The notes: a model not told the origin generated them from the letters alone. A stretch of DNA of 64,000 nucleotides from Bilophila sp964538355 (GCA_964538355.1 CAZIFC010000006.1:1-64000), one strand, 5' to 3'. Counted from the stretch's first letter, positions 26,085-35,709 are shown. Numbers and translations: made by a program.

Positions 26085-26404
26085 CGGGGCGGGGATTTTA
26101 TCGGGGCGTTGCCCCGTGCCCCACCGGGGGAAATGATTTCCCCCGGACCCCCTCGGGATGAGTCCGTGCCGGAGGATTGCCTTGAGTCCGGTCTCCATAA
26201 GACAGGTAAAACGGGTGGCCTCTTGCGAGACCACCCGTCATCTGTTTTTCAGCTTCTCATAAAGAGGCTATGCCGCACGCCGAAATCCCCACACGGCAAC
26301 AGGGATTCGATACGCGCAAACGTCTTTGGAGGAGAGAGGGAGGGGGCTGGGGAGGGGGAGAGGAAGCCTTTCTTCAGAAAGGTTCCTCTCCCCCTCCCCA
26401 GTCG
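26085..26404. repeat. Intergenic stretch with a family-B repeat, a hairpin and hairpin-repeat copy 4
   Basis: Three elements lie between convergent genes. A family-B repeat (GGGGCGTTGCCCC, then GGGGGAAATGATTTCCCCC and GACCCCCTCGGG) spans about 26099-26159. A stem with inner pairing (ACGGGTGG/CCACCCGT, 26211-26238) can terminate either strand. Copy 4 of the long hairpin repeat (26302-26399) abuts the stop of the outer-membrane channel gene. No gene is seen. Confidence 0.7.
26211..26238. terminator. Hairpin in the convergent gap
   Basis: ACGGGTGG pairs with CCACCCGT and the inner CTC pairs with GAG around a TTGC loop. On the plus strand CATCTGTTTTTC follows and on the minus strand TTTTACC follows, so it may serve both the LysE gene and the RND system 2 operon. 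Confidence 0.6.
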
Positions 26405-27823
26405 CTATTCCTTCACCCCGCCGCCGAGAGCCTTGTAGAGCATGATCAGGTTCTGCTCACGGGCTACGCGGACCGTGACGAGGTTGAGCTGCGAGTTGTA
26501 CATCGCCCGCTGGGAATCGAGTACCGTCAGATAGCTGTCGATGCCCTGATTGTACCGCTCGCGGGACAGGCGGTAGGTTTCGGAGGTGGCGACGACGAGC
26601 GACTTCTGGGCGTCGAGCTGTCCGGCAAGGGAAATCCTGCCGATGAGCGCGTCGGACACCTCGCGGAAGGCCGACTGGATGGACTTCTCGTAGCTGGCTG
26701 CGGCGATCTTCTTGTCCGTTTCGGAAACGTCCAGATTGGCGAGGTTCCGCCCGCCTTCGAAGATCGGCAGGCTCACCTGCGGGAGGAACGTCCAGATGCC
26801 CGTGCCGCCGTCAAACAGATGGGAGAGCTGATCCGACGCCGTGCCGATGCCCGCAGTCAGGGAGATGCGCGGGAAAAAGGCAGCCCGTGCCGCGCCGATA
26901 TTGGCGTTGGCGGCCTTGAGTGCGTGCTCGGCCTGAAGGATGTCGGGACGCTTCAGCAGCACCTCGGAAGGCACGCCGACGGGAATGTCGGGCCATGCCG
27001 GAAGATCCGAAAGTGCTTTGGCGGGCAGCATGTCCGGCGTCACCTTCGTGCCCACGAGCAGCCCGAGAGCGGTGATGTCCTTGGCTACCTGCCCGGTATA
27101 GCGGGCGATGTCCACGCGGGCGGTATCCACGCTGGTCTGGGCCTGGCGCAGATCAAGCTCGGAGGAAACGCCCACGGCGCGGCGGCGGGCGATCATTTCA
27201 TACGATGCCTGCTGGCTGATGAGCGTCTCGCTGGCAATGGCCAGACGTTCCCGGTCGGCCACCAGCGTCAGATAGGCCTGAGCCACCTCCGCCACGAGGC
27301 TCAGCCGCGCGCTGCGGTAGGCCTCTTCCGTGCCGAGGTAGGTTTCCAGTGCCTTGTCCTTGAGGCTCTGGATGCGCCCGAAGAAGTCCAGCTCGTAGCT
27401 CGTCACGCCGACGCTGAGGGAATGCTGGCGCGAAACCGTCTGCGATCCGGTATTGGACAGATCGGCGGAGATGCCCCTGTTGGACGACTCGCCGGAGGCC
27501 GACACGCCGGGCAGCAGATCGGCACGCTGAATCTGGTACAGGCTTCTGGCCCGTTCGATGTTCAGAGCGGAGACGCGCAGATCCCGGTTGTTGTCCAATG
27601 CCAGCTGAATGAGCCTTTGCAGGTGCTGATCCGTGAAGAAGGTCTTCCATCCGATGTCGGAAGCCCGCTTGTCCGTAGCCTGCGCGAGAACCGTTCCCTC
27701 CGGCATGAAGCCGTCGGGCCATGCGCTGGCTGCCGGCGTCTCGGGCCGAACGTAGTTCGGAGCCATGGTGCAGCCGGGCAACAGCAGCGCAAGCGCAAGT
27801 GCCATGTATTGAGCTGAGATCAT
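26405..27823 (-). CDS. Outer-membrane efflux lipoprotein of RND system 2
   Basis: 472 residues of the NodT/OprM type. The signal ends in the lipobox LLPGC (Cys18). The duplicated outer-membrane efflux repeats follow, with RPDILQAEHALKAANANIGA typical of the family. Its ATG overlaps the pump stop (ATGA), so the two are coupled. GGGAG is a rather distant ribosome site. It forms the outer-membrane exit of the system. Confidence 0.9.
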   Translation of the reverse strand: MISAQYMALALALLLPGCTMAPNYVRPETPAASAWPDGFMPEGTVLAQATDKRASDIGWKTFFTDQHLQRLIQLALDNNRDLRVSALNIERARSLYQIQRADLLPGVSASGESSNRGISADLSNTGSQTVSRQHSLSVGVTSYELDFFGRIQSLKDKALETYLGTEEAYRSARLSLVAEVAQAYLTLVADRERLAIASETLISQQASYEMIARRRAVGVSSELDLRQAQTSVDTARVDIARYTGQVAKDITALGLLVGTKVTPDMLPAKALSDLPAWPDIPVGVPSEVLLKRPDILQAEHALKAANANIGAARAAFFPRISLTAGIGTASDQLSHLFDGGTGIWTFLPQVSLPIFEGGRNLANLDVSETDKKIAAASYEKSIQSAFREVSDALIGRISLAGQLDAQKSLVVATSETYRLSRERYNQGIDSYLTVLDSQRAMYNSQLNLVTVRVAREQNLIMLYKALGGGVKE

Positions 27824-30800
27824 TTGTGGGAATCTCCCGGTATGGTTTCAACGATATTGGCCGGTTCGCGATGCCTGTTCTTCCTGCGCTTCCAGCGGAA
27901 GGAGAAGATGGTGGTCACCACGACGAAGAAGACCGGGATGTAGAAAATCCCGAGGGCCGTCGCCGCAAACGTGCCGCCCATGACGCCCGTACCGATGGCG
28001 TTCTGTCCGCCCGCACCCGCACCCGTGCTGATGGCAAGCGGCAGGATGCCGAGCAGAAACGCCAGCGACGTCATCAGGATGGGACGCAGGCGCATGCGCG
28101 ACGCTTCGATGGTAGCTTCGTACAAATCCTGTCCCTTGTCATGCAATTCCTTGGCGAATTCCACAATCAGGATGGCGTTTTTCGCCGAGAGGCCAATGGT
28201 TGCGAGCAAACCTACCTGAAAATACACGTCGTTGGACAGCATCCGCATGTTTGCGGCTCCCAGCGCGCCGAGCACGCCGAGCGGAACCACAAGGATGACC
28301 GCGAAGGGGACAGACCAGCTTTCGTACAGGGCGGCAAGGCAGAGGAAAACCACCAGAATGGCCAGCGCGAACAGGGCCGGGGCCTGCGAACCGGACATGC
28401 GTTCCTGATAGGACAGGCCCGTCCATTCGTAGCCGATGCCCTGCGGCAGCCTGGAGGCCATCTTTTCCATTTCGAGCATCGCCGTACCGGAGCTGACGCC
28501 GGGAGCGGGCATGCCGAGGATTTCTATGGAAGGCACGCCGTTGTAGCGTTCCAGACGTGCTGGGGCGTATTCCCAGTGGGCCGAGGCGAACGACGAGAAC
28601 GGAACCATTTCGCCCCTGGTATTGCGGAAGAACCATTTTTCCATGTCTTCCGGAACCATGCGGAACTGGGCATCGCCCTGCACATAGACCTTTTTGACGC
28701 GTCCCTTGTCGAGGAAGTCGTCTGCGTAGGAGCTGCCCCAGACCGTGGACAGGGCCTTGTTGATGTCGGAAAGGTTCAGGCTGAGAGCCCCCGCCTTTTC
28801 CCGGTCTATGTCGATACGCAGCTGGGGCTGGTCTTCCTGCCCGTTGGGGCGCACCGCCATCAGGTTCTTGTTCTGGCTTGCCATGCCGAGCAGCTGGTTC
28901 CGGGCCTGAAGCAGCCCTGCATGCCCAATGCCGGACTTGTCCTGCAGCTGGAAGTCGAAGCCGGTGGCGTTGCCGAGTTCCATGATGGCGGGCGGCGCGA
29001 AGGCGAAGACCTGCGCGTTGCGGATTTTTGAGAAGGCCGCCATAGCCCGCCGGGAAACCGCGGCCACCTTGAGCGAAGGGTCCTTGCGCTGGTTCCAGTC
29101 CTTGAGGCGCACGAAGGCCATGGCCATGTTCTGGCCGTTGCCCGCGAAGCTGAACCCGAGGACGCCCATCAGGGAATCTACGGAGTCCGTTTCCTTTTCA
29201 AGGAAATACCGCTCGACCTGCGCCAGCACCTTGGTCGTTTCTTCTTGTGTCGCTCCGGTGGGGAGCTGGATCTGGGCAAACAGCATGCCCTGGTCTTCGT
29301 CGGGGAGGAAGCCCGTGGGCATCGTCTTGAACATGAAGGCCATGCCCGCGATGAGCAGCAGGTAGATGAACATGAAGCGGGCGGAGCGGCGGATGATGTA
29401 GGCCACGCCGGACTGGTAGCGCATGGTTGCGCTGTCGAACCAGCGGTTGAACCAGCCGAAGAATCCGTGCTGGGAATGCACATGATCCCCGCCCATGGGC
29501 TTGAGGATCGTGGCGCACAGGGCCGGGGTCAGCACGATGGCGACGACGACCGAGAGAATCATGGCGGAAACGATGGTGACGGAGAACTGCCGGTAGATGA
29601 CGCCCACGGAACCGCCGAAGAAGGCCATGGGCACGAACACGGCGGAGAGCACCATGGCGATGCCGATGAGCGCGCCGGTGATCTGGTCCATGGATTTCCG
29701 GGCCGCTTCCTTGGGCGAGAGTTTTTCCTCGCTCATTACGCGCTCCACGTTTTCGACGACGACGATGGCGTCGTCCACGAGAAGCCCGATGGCAAGCACC
29801 ACGGCGAACATGGTCAGCGTGTTGATGGAATAGCCGAACGCCGCCAGCACGCCGAACGTGCCAAGCAGCACGACGGGCACGGCGATGGTCGGGATGAGGG
29901 TGGCCCGGAAGTTCTGGAGGAACAGGTACATGACCAGAAAGACCAGCACAACGGCTTCACCGAGGGTCTTGATGACTTCGTGGATGGAGATTTCCACAAA
30001 GGGGGTGGTGTCGAAGGGGTATACCGTCTTGAGGCCCTGCGGGAAGAAGGATTCGGCATCCGCAAGGTACTTGTCGATGTTGGTGGCCGTTTCCAGTGCG
30101 TTGGCACCGGTGGCGAGCTTGACGGCGATACCCGTGGAGGGCATGCCGTTGTAGCGGCTCTTGGTGGCGTAGCTTTCGCTGCCCAGCTCCACACGGGCGA
30201 CATCCTTCACGCGGATGAGCGAGCCGTCGGGGTTGGTGCGGAGAATGACATTGCCGAACTGCTCGGGAGTCTGGAGGCGTTCCTGAACGGAGATGGCGAG
30301 GTTCATCTGCTGGCCGGGGACGGCGGGCGTGCCGCCGAGCTGGCCTGCGGAAACCTGTGCGTTCTGGGCGTTGATCGCGCTGATCACGTCGCCCGGCATG
30401 AGGCTGTAGCTTTGCAGCTTGTGCGGATCAAGCCAGATTCGCATACCGTACTGGCTGCCGAACAGCGAAACTTCGCCGACGCCGGAGATACGGCTGATCT
30501 GGTCTTTGAGGTTGGTCGCCACATAGTCGGCGATGTCGGCGTTGTCCATGCTGCCGTCTTCGGACACGAAGGCGTAGACCTTGAGGAAGTTCGCGCCGCG
30601 CTTGGCAACGGTGATGCCCTGCCTCTGCACTTCCTGCGGGAGCAGGGGGGTGGCGAGCTGGAGCTTGTTCTGCACCTGCACCTGCGCGATGTCGGGGTCG
30701 GCGTCGGCACTGAAGGTCAGGGTGATCTGGGCCTGCCCGGAGGAGTCGCTGGTCGAAGACATGTAGAGCAGGTAGTCAAGCCCGTTCATGTTCTGTTCGA

Positions 30801-30993
30801 TGACCTGCGTGACGGTGTCCTGCACGGTCTGGGCGGAGGCTCCGGGGTACTGCGCCGTGATGCCGATGGTCGGCGGGGCGATGGACGGGTATTGTGCAAT
30901 GGGCAGCTTGAGGATGGAAATCCCGCCTGCCAGCATGATGATGATCGCGATCACCCATGCGAACACCGGGCGATCGATAAAGAAACGTGCCAT
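27820..30993 (-). CDS. RND efflux pump, HAE-1 (AcrB-like) family, system 2
   Basis: 1057 residues. It begins ARFFIDRPVFAWVIAIIIML, the AcrB/MexB start. The TM4 relay aspartates are in GLLVDDAIVVVENVERV and the pore-domain layout is complete. It is much closer in style to AcrB than the system 1 pump, which has an N-terminal extension. It lies 12 bases after its adaptor. Substrate unknown; the divergent TetR regulator suggests induction by toxic compounds. Confidence 0.95.
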   Translation of the reverse strand: MARFFIDRPVFAWVIAIIIMLAGGISILKLPIAQYPSIAPPTIGITAQYPGASAQTVQDTVTQVIEQNMNGLDYLLYMSSTSDSSGQAQITLTFSADADPDIAQVQVQNKLQLATPLLPQEVQRQGITVAKRGANFLKVYAFVSEDGSMDNADIADYVATNLKDQISRISGVGEVSLFGSQYGMRIWLDPHKLQSYSLMPGDVISAINAQNAQVSAGQLGGTPAVPGQQMNLAISVQERLQTPEQFGNVILRTNPDGSLIRVKDVARVELGSESYATKSRYNGMPSTGIAVKLATGANALETATNIDKYLADAESFFPQGLKTVYPFDTTPFVEISIHEVIKTLGEAVVLVFLVMYLFLQNFRATLIPTIAVPVVLLGTFGVLAAFGYSINTLTMFAVVLAIGLLVDDAIVVVENVERVMSEEKLSPKEAARKSMDQITGALIGIAMVLSAVFVPMAFFGGSVGVIYRQFSVTIVSAMILSVVVAIVLTPALCATILKPMGGDHVHSQHGFFGWFNRWFDSATMRYQSGVAYIIRRSARFMFIYLLLIAGMAFMFKTMPTGFLPDEDQGMLFAQIQLPTGATQEETTKVLAQVERYFLEKETDSVDSLMGVLGFSFAGNGQNMAMAFVRLKDWNQRKDPSLKVAAVSRRAMAAFSKIRNAQVFAFAPPAIMELGNATGFDFQLQDKSGIGHAGLLQARNQLLGMASQNKNLMAVRPNGQEDQPQLRIDIDREKAGALSLNLSDINKALSTVWGSSYADDFLDKGRVKKVYVQGDAQFRMVPEDMEKWFFRNTRGEMVPFSSFASAHWEYAPARLERYNGVPSIEILGMPAPGVSSGTAMLEMEKMASRLPQGIGYEWTGLSYQERMSGSQAPALFALAILVVFLCLAALYESWSVPFAVILVVPLGVLGALGAANMRMLSNDVYFQVGLLATIGLSAKNAILIVEFAKELHDKGQDLYEATIEASRMRLRPILMTSLAFLLGILPLAISTGAGAGGQNAIGTGVMGGTFAATALGIFYIPVFFVVVTTIFSFRWKRRKNRHREPANIVETIPGDSHK

Positions 30994-31005
30994 GTTACCA
31001 GCCCC

Positions 31006-32199
31006 CTACCGTTTTTCGGGAGCAGGCGCGGCCTGCGCTGCGGGTTGGGCGGCACGCACGGGTGCGCCGGGGCGGATTTTCTGGATGCCTTCGACGATGA
31101 CCTGATCGCCGGGCTTCAGCCCTTCCAGAACAACCCAGTTGCTGCCTTGCGTGCGGCCCACCTTGAGCGGACGGACCTCGGCCTTGTTCTCGGCGTTGAC
31201 GATGAAGGCGGTGGGGTTGCCCTTGGCGTCGCGCTGGAGGGCGCGCTGGGAGAGCAGGATGGCCTGATCGTCCACACCTTCGGTCAGGATGGCGCGTACA
31301 TACATGCCGGGGAGCAGTTCCTGATCGGGGTTGGGGAAGATGGCGCGCAGCGTCACCATGCCGGTGCTTTCGTCCACGCTCACGTCGGTGAACTGGAGGG
31401 TTCCGGGGTGGTTGTAGGGGGTGCCGTCCTCAAGCAGCAGGCGCACGGAGGCGTGGGCCTGATCGGTCCGCTGGAGGGAGCCGCTTTCAAGCGCACGGCG
31501 CAGGCGGAGCACTTCCGCGCTGGACTGGGTCACGTCCACATAGACGGGATCGAGCTGCTGCACGGTGGTCAGCGGGCTGGACTGGTTTTCGGTCACCAGC
31601 GCACCGGGCGTGACCTGCGAGCGGCCGATACGCCCGGAAATGGGGGAGGTCACCCGCGTGTAGTTCAGGCGGATGCGGGCGTTTTCCACGGCGGCCTTGT
31701 TGACGCCCACGTCGGCGAGGGCCTGCTTGTAGGCGGCTTCGGCGTCGTCGTATTCCTGCTTGCTGACCGCGCTGATGTGGGTCAGATCTTTGAATCGCTG
31801 CATTTTGAGCCTTGCGGGGGCTACATTGGCCTCGGCCCGGGCAAGGTTGGCCTTCGCGCTGTCGAGATTGGCCTGATAGGTGGCGGGATCGATCTGGTAA
31901 AGCATTTCCCCGGCCTTGACGTCCGCGCCTTCTTTGAAGAGCCTCTTCTGAATGATGCCGCTGACCTGCGGGCGGACTTCGGCAATCTGAAATGCGGATG
32001 TGCGTCCGGCCAGTTCCGTCGTGTAGACGACCTTCTGCGGAGTGACGATCTCCACGCCCACTTCCACGGCGGGGGCGGCAGCAGGGGCCTGGGCGGCGGA
32101 TTGTTCCTCTTTGCAGCCCAGAAGGGGAAGGCAGCCAATCAGGCCGGCCAACAGTGTCATGCCGAATCGAAACGGCAGCCGTTCATATTTCAACAGCAT
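31006..32199 (-). CDS. RND periplasmic adaptor lipoprotein, system 2 (AcrA-like)
   Basis: 397 residues. The lipobox LPLLGC ends the signal (Cys29). The lipoyl halves (VRPQVSGIIQKRLFKEGADV and the VTSPISGRIGRSQV block), the helical hairpin and the beta-barrel follow in AcrA order. It is first in the operon and divergent from tetR across a 197-base gap holding palindromes. Confidence 0.93.
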   Translation of the reverse strand: MLLKYERLPFRFGMTLLAGLIGCLPLLGCKEEQSAAQAPAAAPAVEVGVEIVTPQKVVYTTELAGRTSAFQIAEVRPQVSGIIQKRLFKEGADVKAGEMLYQIDPATYQANLDSAKANLARAEANVAPARLKMQRFKDLTHISAVSKQEYDDAEAAYKQALADVGVNKAAVENARIRLNYTRVTSPISGRIGRSQVTPGALVTENQSSPLTTVQQLDPVYVDVTQSSAEVLRLRRALESGSLQRTDQAHASVRLLLEDGTPYNHPGTLQFTDVSVDESTGMVTLRAIFPNPDQELLPGMYVRAILTEGVDDQAILLSQRALQRDAKGNPTAFIVNAENKAEVRPLKVGRTQGSNWVVLEGLKPGDQVIVEGIQKIRPGAPVRAAQPAAQAAPAPEKR

Positions 32200-32287
32200 A
32201 GTACCTCACACGGTTACGCAACGCGGGACAATCCCGGCGTGCCCATACATAAAGCAAGCCGTCTGCTTTTGCAGAGGGCCTGCATTA

Positions 32288-32317
32288 TTGACAAAACTAA
32301 ATTGATTAGAGTAATGT
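32288..32317 (+). promoter_or_regulatory. Candidate sigma-70 promoter of the TetR gene
   Basis: TTGACA (32288-32293) and TAATGT (32312-32317) are 18 bases apart, upstream of the TetR start. The degenerate palindrome 32304-32323 overlaps the -10, so a bound repressor would block it. Confidence 0.5.
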
Positions 32318-32323
32318 CTATCT
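32304..32323. promoter_or_regulatory. Degenerate second TetR operator
   Basis: GATTAGAGTAATGTCTATCT has the same 8-4-8 plan as the perfect site at 32338. Each half matches it at 6 of 8 bases. Its centre is 34 bases from the other site. Confidence 0.45.
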
Positions 32324-32337
32324 AACAACATCAAATT

Positions 32338-32357
32338 GGATAGAGTAAACTCTATCC
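32338..32357. promoter_or_regulatory. TetR operator palindrome
   Basis: GGATAGAGTAAACTCTATCC has perfect 8-base arms around a 4-base centre, in the gap between the divergent RND 2 operon and its TetR gene. This is the standard position for an autoregulating TetR operator. The palindrome is visible; the binding is inferred. Confidence 0.7.
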
Positions 32358-32396
32358 GTTTCGATGCTATACTTCCACAAAAGGGCGGCTGTCAAG

Positions 32397-33086
32397 ATGG
32401 AAAAACCCAACGTCCGCAAGTACTCCTCTCCAGTCCGGGAGCGGCAGGCCAGCCAGACAAGGAACAACATCCTTGATGCGACGCAGCGGCTGTTTCTTGA
32501 GCGGGGCTATGCGAAAACCACGATCGAGGCCATTGCCCATGAGGCAGGCGTCGCCAAACAGACTGTTTACGCGGTGTTCCGCTCCAAGCGGGGCATCGTC
32601 GCCGGGCTGATGGACAGGGCCATCTTGACGGAGAGCCTCTACGAGCTGTTCGACAGGACGCTGGAGGCCCAGGATGTGCAGGAGGCCCTGCGCCTGACGG
32701 CCGCGCTGGTGTTTCAGGTTCACGAATCCAAAAGCCCGGTTTTCGAGCTGCTCCGCGGGGCGGGCGTGCTTGATCCCGAGCTGGCGCACATCGAGAACGA
32801 GTCCCGCTGCAACCACCGCGACGAGCACGAAGCGCATGTGCGCTTTCTGCTCAAGGGGCGTCAGCTCAAGGAAGGCGTTACGCTGGATATGGCCCTTGAC
32901 GTCTTTTGGTGCCTCACGAGCGGGGAGGTGTACCGGATGCTGGTGCACGAACGCGGGTGGTCCGGCGAGAATTATGTGCGCTGGCTTCACCTCATGCTGG
33001 CAAGTTCCTTGCTGCGGGCCAGCGAGGCCGACCTGCCCGGCGAAACGGCGGGGGCGGCAGCGGAGCAGGCCGGGAACAAGGAGTGA
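32397..33086 (+). CDS. TetR-family transcriptional repressor, probably of RND system 2
   Basis: 229 residues. The N-terminal TetR helix-turn-helix spans about 23-70 (TRNNILDATQRLFLERGYAK then IAHEAGVAKQTVYAVFRSKR). The C-terminal domain is variable and would bind the inducer. The start MEKPNVRKYSS is preferred because the frame's earlier ATG at 32364 lies in the operator region and lacks a ribosome site; the chosen site's own is only moderate. It is divergent from the efflux operon. The last 20 residues are Ala/Gly/Glu rich. Confidence 0.88.
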   Translation: MEKPNVRKYSSPVRERQASQTRNNILDATQRLFLERGYAKTTIEAIAHEAGVAKQTVYAVFRSKRGIVAGLMDRAILTESLYELFDRTLEAQDVQEALRLTAALVFQVHESKSPVFELLRGAGVLDPELAHIENESRCNHRDEHEAHVRFLLKGRQLKEGVTLDMALDVFWCLTSGEVYRMLVHERGWSGENYVRWLHLMLASSLLRASEADLPGETAGAAAEQAGNKE

Positions 33087-33138
33087 GCGCAGAGGGGGGC
33101 GGCGTGGACGGCGGGCCTGCCTCCATGCCCGGAGAGGT

Positions 33139-33534
33139 TCAGTCCCCTTCTTTCCGCAGGGCCTTCCTGACGGACATTCGGCTGACGACCTGCGCGTAAT
33201 AGGGGTTTTTGTCATCCAGCAGGGGCGCATTGGGGCGGCGGTCTCTGATGCGGGCAAGGACGACCTCCAGCTTTTTCATCTGGCGTACCTTTTCTTGTTC
33301 GTCTTCGCACGATTCCAGAGCCTCGACGATGGATTGCGCCTCTTTCCGGTCAAGGATCTCGTCGGGGACATAGCCCGCGTTCTTCAGCAGCTTGTAGGCC
33401 ATGCGAAGATCTTCGGGAATGTGGGAGTCGTCCTCCAGCTCCAGCGGCCTGCCCGTGCCGGGAAGGTTTTCAAACATCCCCTGTTCTCCGGCCTCGCGAA
33501 TCCTCTGTTCCGCAATGATGCTGATGGCATCCAT
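33139..33534 (-). CDS. DUF1992 (DnaJ-homologue subfamily C member 28-like) protein
   Basis: 131 residues. It begins IIAEQRIREAGEQGMFENLP, the DUF1992 signature, continued by GTGRPLELEDDSHIPEDLRM, and ends in a basic helix. The family occurs beside or within J-domain proteins in eukaryotes and alone in bacteria; its function is not known. It is convergent with the TetR gene, 52 bases away. Confidence 0.88.
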   Translation of the reverse strand: MDAISIIAEQRIREAGEQGMFENLPGTGRPLELEDDSHIPEDLRMAYKLLKNAGYVPDEILDRKEAQSIVEALESCEDEQEKVRQMKKLEVVLARIRDRRPNAPLLDDKNPYYAQVVSRMSVRKALRKEGD

Positions 33535-33835
33535 ATAAACCTCTTCAACTATCGGATTTCAAGGGGAAATACGCTTTGTACGGACTTGCCGCAAGGGGCG
33601 GGTGCGGCACTGCGGAAGGGATGCTGTGCGGACGTACTACCAAGCCGGAATTGTCCCCTTTTTCTCATATGCCGCTGTTTTTCCGTCTCTAAATTCCTCT
33701 TTCGGTTCCCCTGAAAATGCGCTATGCTCAATAAATGGAGGGGAAGGCCTTCCGGAAGGTTTTTCCCTCTGTTGTCCGCATGCAAGAACGTTCCGTTCCC
33801 AGACGGAGATCACCTTATCTCAGGAGGAACCAGCA
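33535..33835. other. Promoter region of the HMGL-Cache gene, with a hairpin repeat
   Basis: The stem GAGGGGAAGGCC/GGAAGGTTTTTCCCTC (33738-33769) resembles the dispersed hairpin repeats but lacks their CTTTCTNNAGAAAG core. AT-rich bases around 33660-33735 probably hold the promoter, but no clear -35/-10 pair can be named. No gene is seen. Confidence 0.45.
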
Positions 33836-35668
33836 ATGAGCATACTGTATCAAAAACATGCATCCCGCCCCCTGACGCTGGACAACCGCGTCGAACCCGA
33901 GCTTTATCGCGACGTTTTCCCATATACGCATGTCAGCCGTATTGAATTCGACGACACCTTCCTTGTGCCGCGCCCGGCTGATCCCATGTTTATTACCGAT
34001 ACGACCTTCCGCGACGGACAGCAGGCCCGGCCTCCGTATACCGTCAAGCAGATCGCCCGCATCTTTGATTTGCTCCACAAGCTGGGCGGCAAGAGCGGGC
34101 TTATTCAGGCTTCCGAATTTTTCATGTACTCCGCCAAGGACCGCAAGGCCATCGAGGTCTGCCGGGCCCGCGGCTACCGTTTCCCCCGCGTCACCGGCTG
34201 GATCCGCGCCAACATGGACGACCTCAAGATCGCCCATGACATGGAATTTGATGAAGTGGGCCTGCTGACCAGCATGTCGGACTACCACATCTTCCTGAAG
34301 CTCGGCAAAAACCGCGAACAGGCCATGAACGACTACCTCAAGGTCGTCACCAAGGCCCTTGAATGGGGCATCGTGCCGCGCTGCCACTTCGAGGACGTGA
34401 CCCGCGCCGATATCTACGGCTTCTGCCTGCCCTTCGCCCGCAAGCTCATGGAGCTGTCCCGCGAAGCCTCCATGCCCATCAAGATCCGCCTCTGCGACAC
34501 GATGGGATACGGCGTCCCCTTCCCCGGCACGGCCCTTCCGCGTTCCGTTCCGGCCATTGTCCGCGCCTTTACCGACGAGGCCGGGGTTCCCGGCGCGTGG
34601 CTTGAGTGGCACGGGCACAACGACTTCCACAAGGTGCTGGTCAACGGCGTGACGGCGTGGCTGTATGGCTGCGGCGGCGTCAACGGCACGCTCCTCGGTT
34701 TTGGCGAACGTACCGGCAACGCTCCGCTGGAAGCCCTGGTCATCGACTATATTTCCCTCACCGGGAACGATGAAGCCGCCGATCCCACGGTCATTACCGA
34801 GATCGCCCAGTATTTCGAGAAGGAACTCGACTACCGCATTCCGGACAACTACCCCTTTGCGGGCAAGGACTTCAACGCCACGAGCGCGGGCATCCATGTG
34901 GACGGTCTGGCGAAGAACGAAGAGATCTACAATATCTTCGATACCACCAAGATCCTCAACCGCTCCGTGCCGATCATCATCAACGACAAGGCCGGGCGCG
35001 CCGGTGTTGCCTACTGGATCAACCAGCAGTTCAACCTCCCGTCGGAACGCCAGGTTTCGAAGAAGCATCCCGCCGTGGGGCAGATCCACGCCAAGATCAT
35101 GGCGGCGTACGAGGCCGGGCGCAACACGTCCTTCTCCAACAAGGAAATCAAGAACCTTGTCCGCCGTTTCATGCCCGAACTCTTCGACAGCGAATTCGAC
35201 CAGATGAAGCGCATCGCCGGAGAGCTGGCCTCCAACCTCGTCGAACGTCTCGCCCGCGACTGCCAGGCCGCCAAGGACAACGCCGAGCTTACGGAAACGC
35301 TGGAACGCTTTGTCCGCGACTACTCGTTTATCCAGTATGTCTACGTTACGGACGTCAAGGGCCACTCCACCGCCATTGCCATCAGCGATCCCGGCGACAA
35401 GACGAGCTACAAGGCGTTCCCGCTGGGCTTTGACTATTCCAACCGCGAATGGTTCCTCCAGCCCATGAGGACGGGCAAGCTGCACATCATGAACGTGCAC
35501 CAGTCGCAGATCACCGGGCAGCTGATCATCACCGTGTCCACGGTGATCACCGACGCCAACGATGAAATCACCGGCGTTCTGGGCGCGGATATCCAGCTTG
35601 AGGAAATCATCCGCCGCGCCGAGGTTCTCGAAGCCGAGGCCCCGAAGAACGAAGGCGAAGAAGAATAG
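33836..35668 (+). CDS. HMGL-family carbon-carbon ligase fused to a Cache-like sensor domain
   Basis: 610 residues. Residues about 48-470 are a DRE-TIM metallolyase of the isopropylmalate/homocitrate/Re-citrate synthase group, with TTFRDGQQARPPYTV, the metal-binding HGHND and GFGERTGNAPLEAL. Residues about 485-600 are a PAS-like Cache domain (YVTDVKG, DYSNREWF, GQLIITVSTVITDANDEI, GVLGADI). Cache domains are usually extracellular, yet no signal peptide or membrane helix is seen, so this one is cytosolic and may bind an allosteric ligand in place of the LeuA regulatory domain. AGGAGG precedes the start. Re-citrate synthase is one possible role in these organisms; the substrate is not established. 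Confidence 0.8.
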   Translation: MSILYQKHASRPLTLDNRVEPELYRDVFPYTHVSRIEFDDTFLVPRPADPMFITDTTFRDGQQARPPYTVKQIARIFDLLHKLGGKSGLIQASEFFMYSAKDRKAIEVCRARGYRFPRVTGWIRANMDDLKIAHDMEFDEVGLLTSMSDYHIFLKLGKNREQAMNDYLKVVTKALEWGIVPRCHFEDVTRADIYGFCLPFARKLMELSREASMPIKIRLCDTMGYGVPFPGTALPRSVPAIVRAFTDEAGVPGAWLEWHGHNDFHKVLVNGVTAWLYGCGGVNGTLLGFGERTGNAPLEALVIDYISLTGNDEAADPTVITEIAQYFEKELDYRIPDNYPFAGKDFNATSAGIHVDGLAKNEEIYNIFDTTKILNRSVPIIINDKAGRAGVAYWINQQFNLPSERQVSKKHPAVGQIHAKIMAAYEAGRNTSFSNKEIKNLVRRFMPELFDSEFDQMKRIAGELASNLVERLARDCQAAKDNAELTETLERFVRDYSFIQYVYVTDVKGHSTAIAISDPGDKTSYKAFPLGFDYSNREWFLQPMRTGKLHIMNVHQSQITGQLIITVSTVITDANDEITGVLGADIQLEEIIRRAEVLEAEAPKNEGEEE

Positions 35669-35709
35669 CCGCTCCGCTTCACGGCAAGCGTGGTCAAAGG
35701 CATACAAAA

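Noticed and set aside
29245..32325. A 1026-residue plus-strand frame opposite RND system 2
   Set aside because: It is antisense to a well-supported pump and adaptor and shows no motif.
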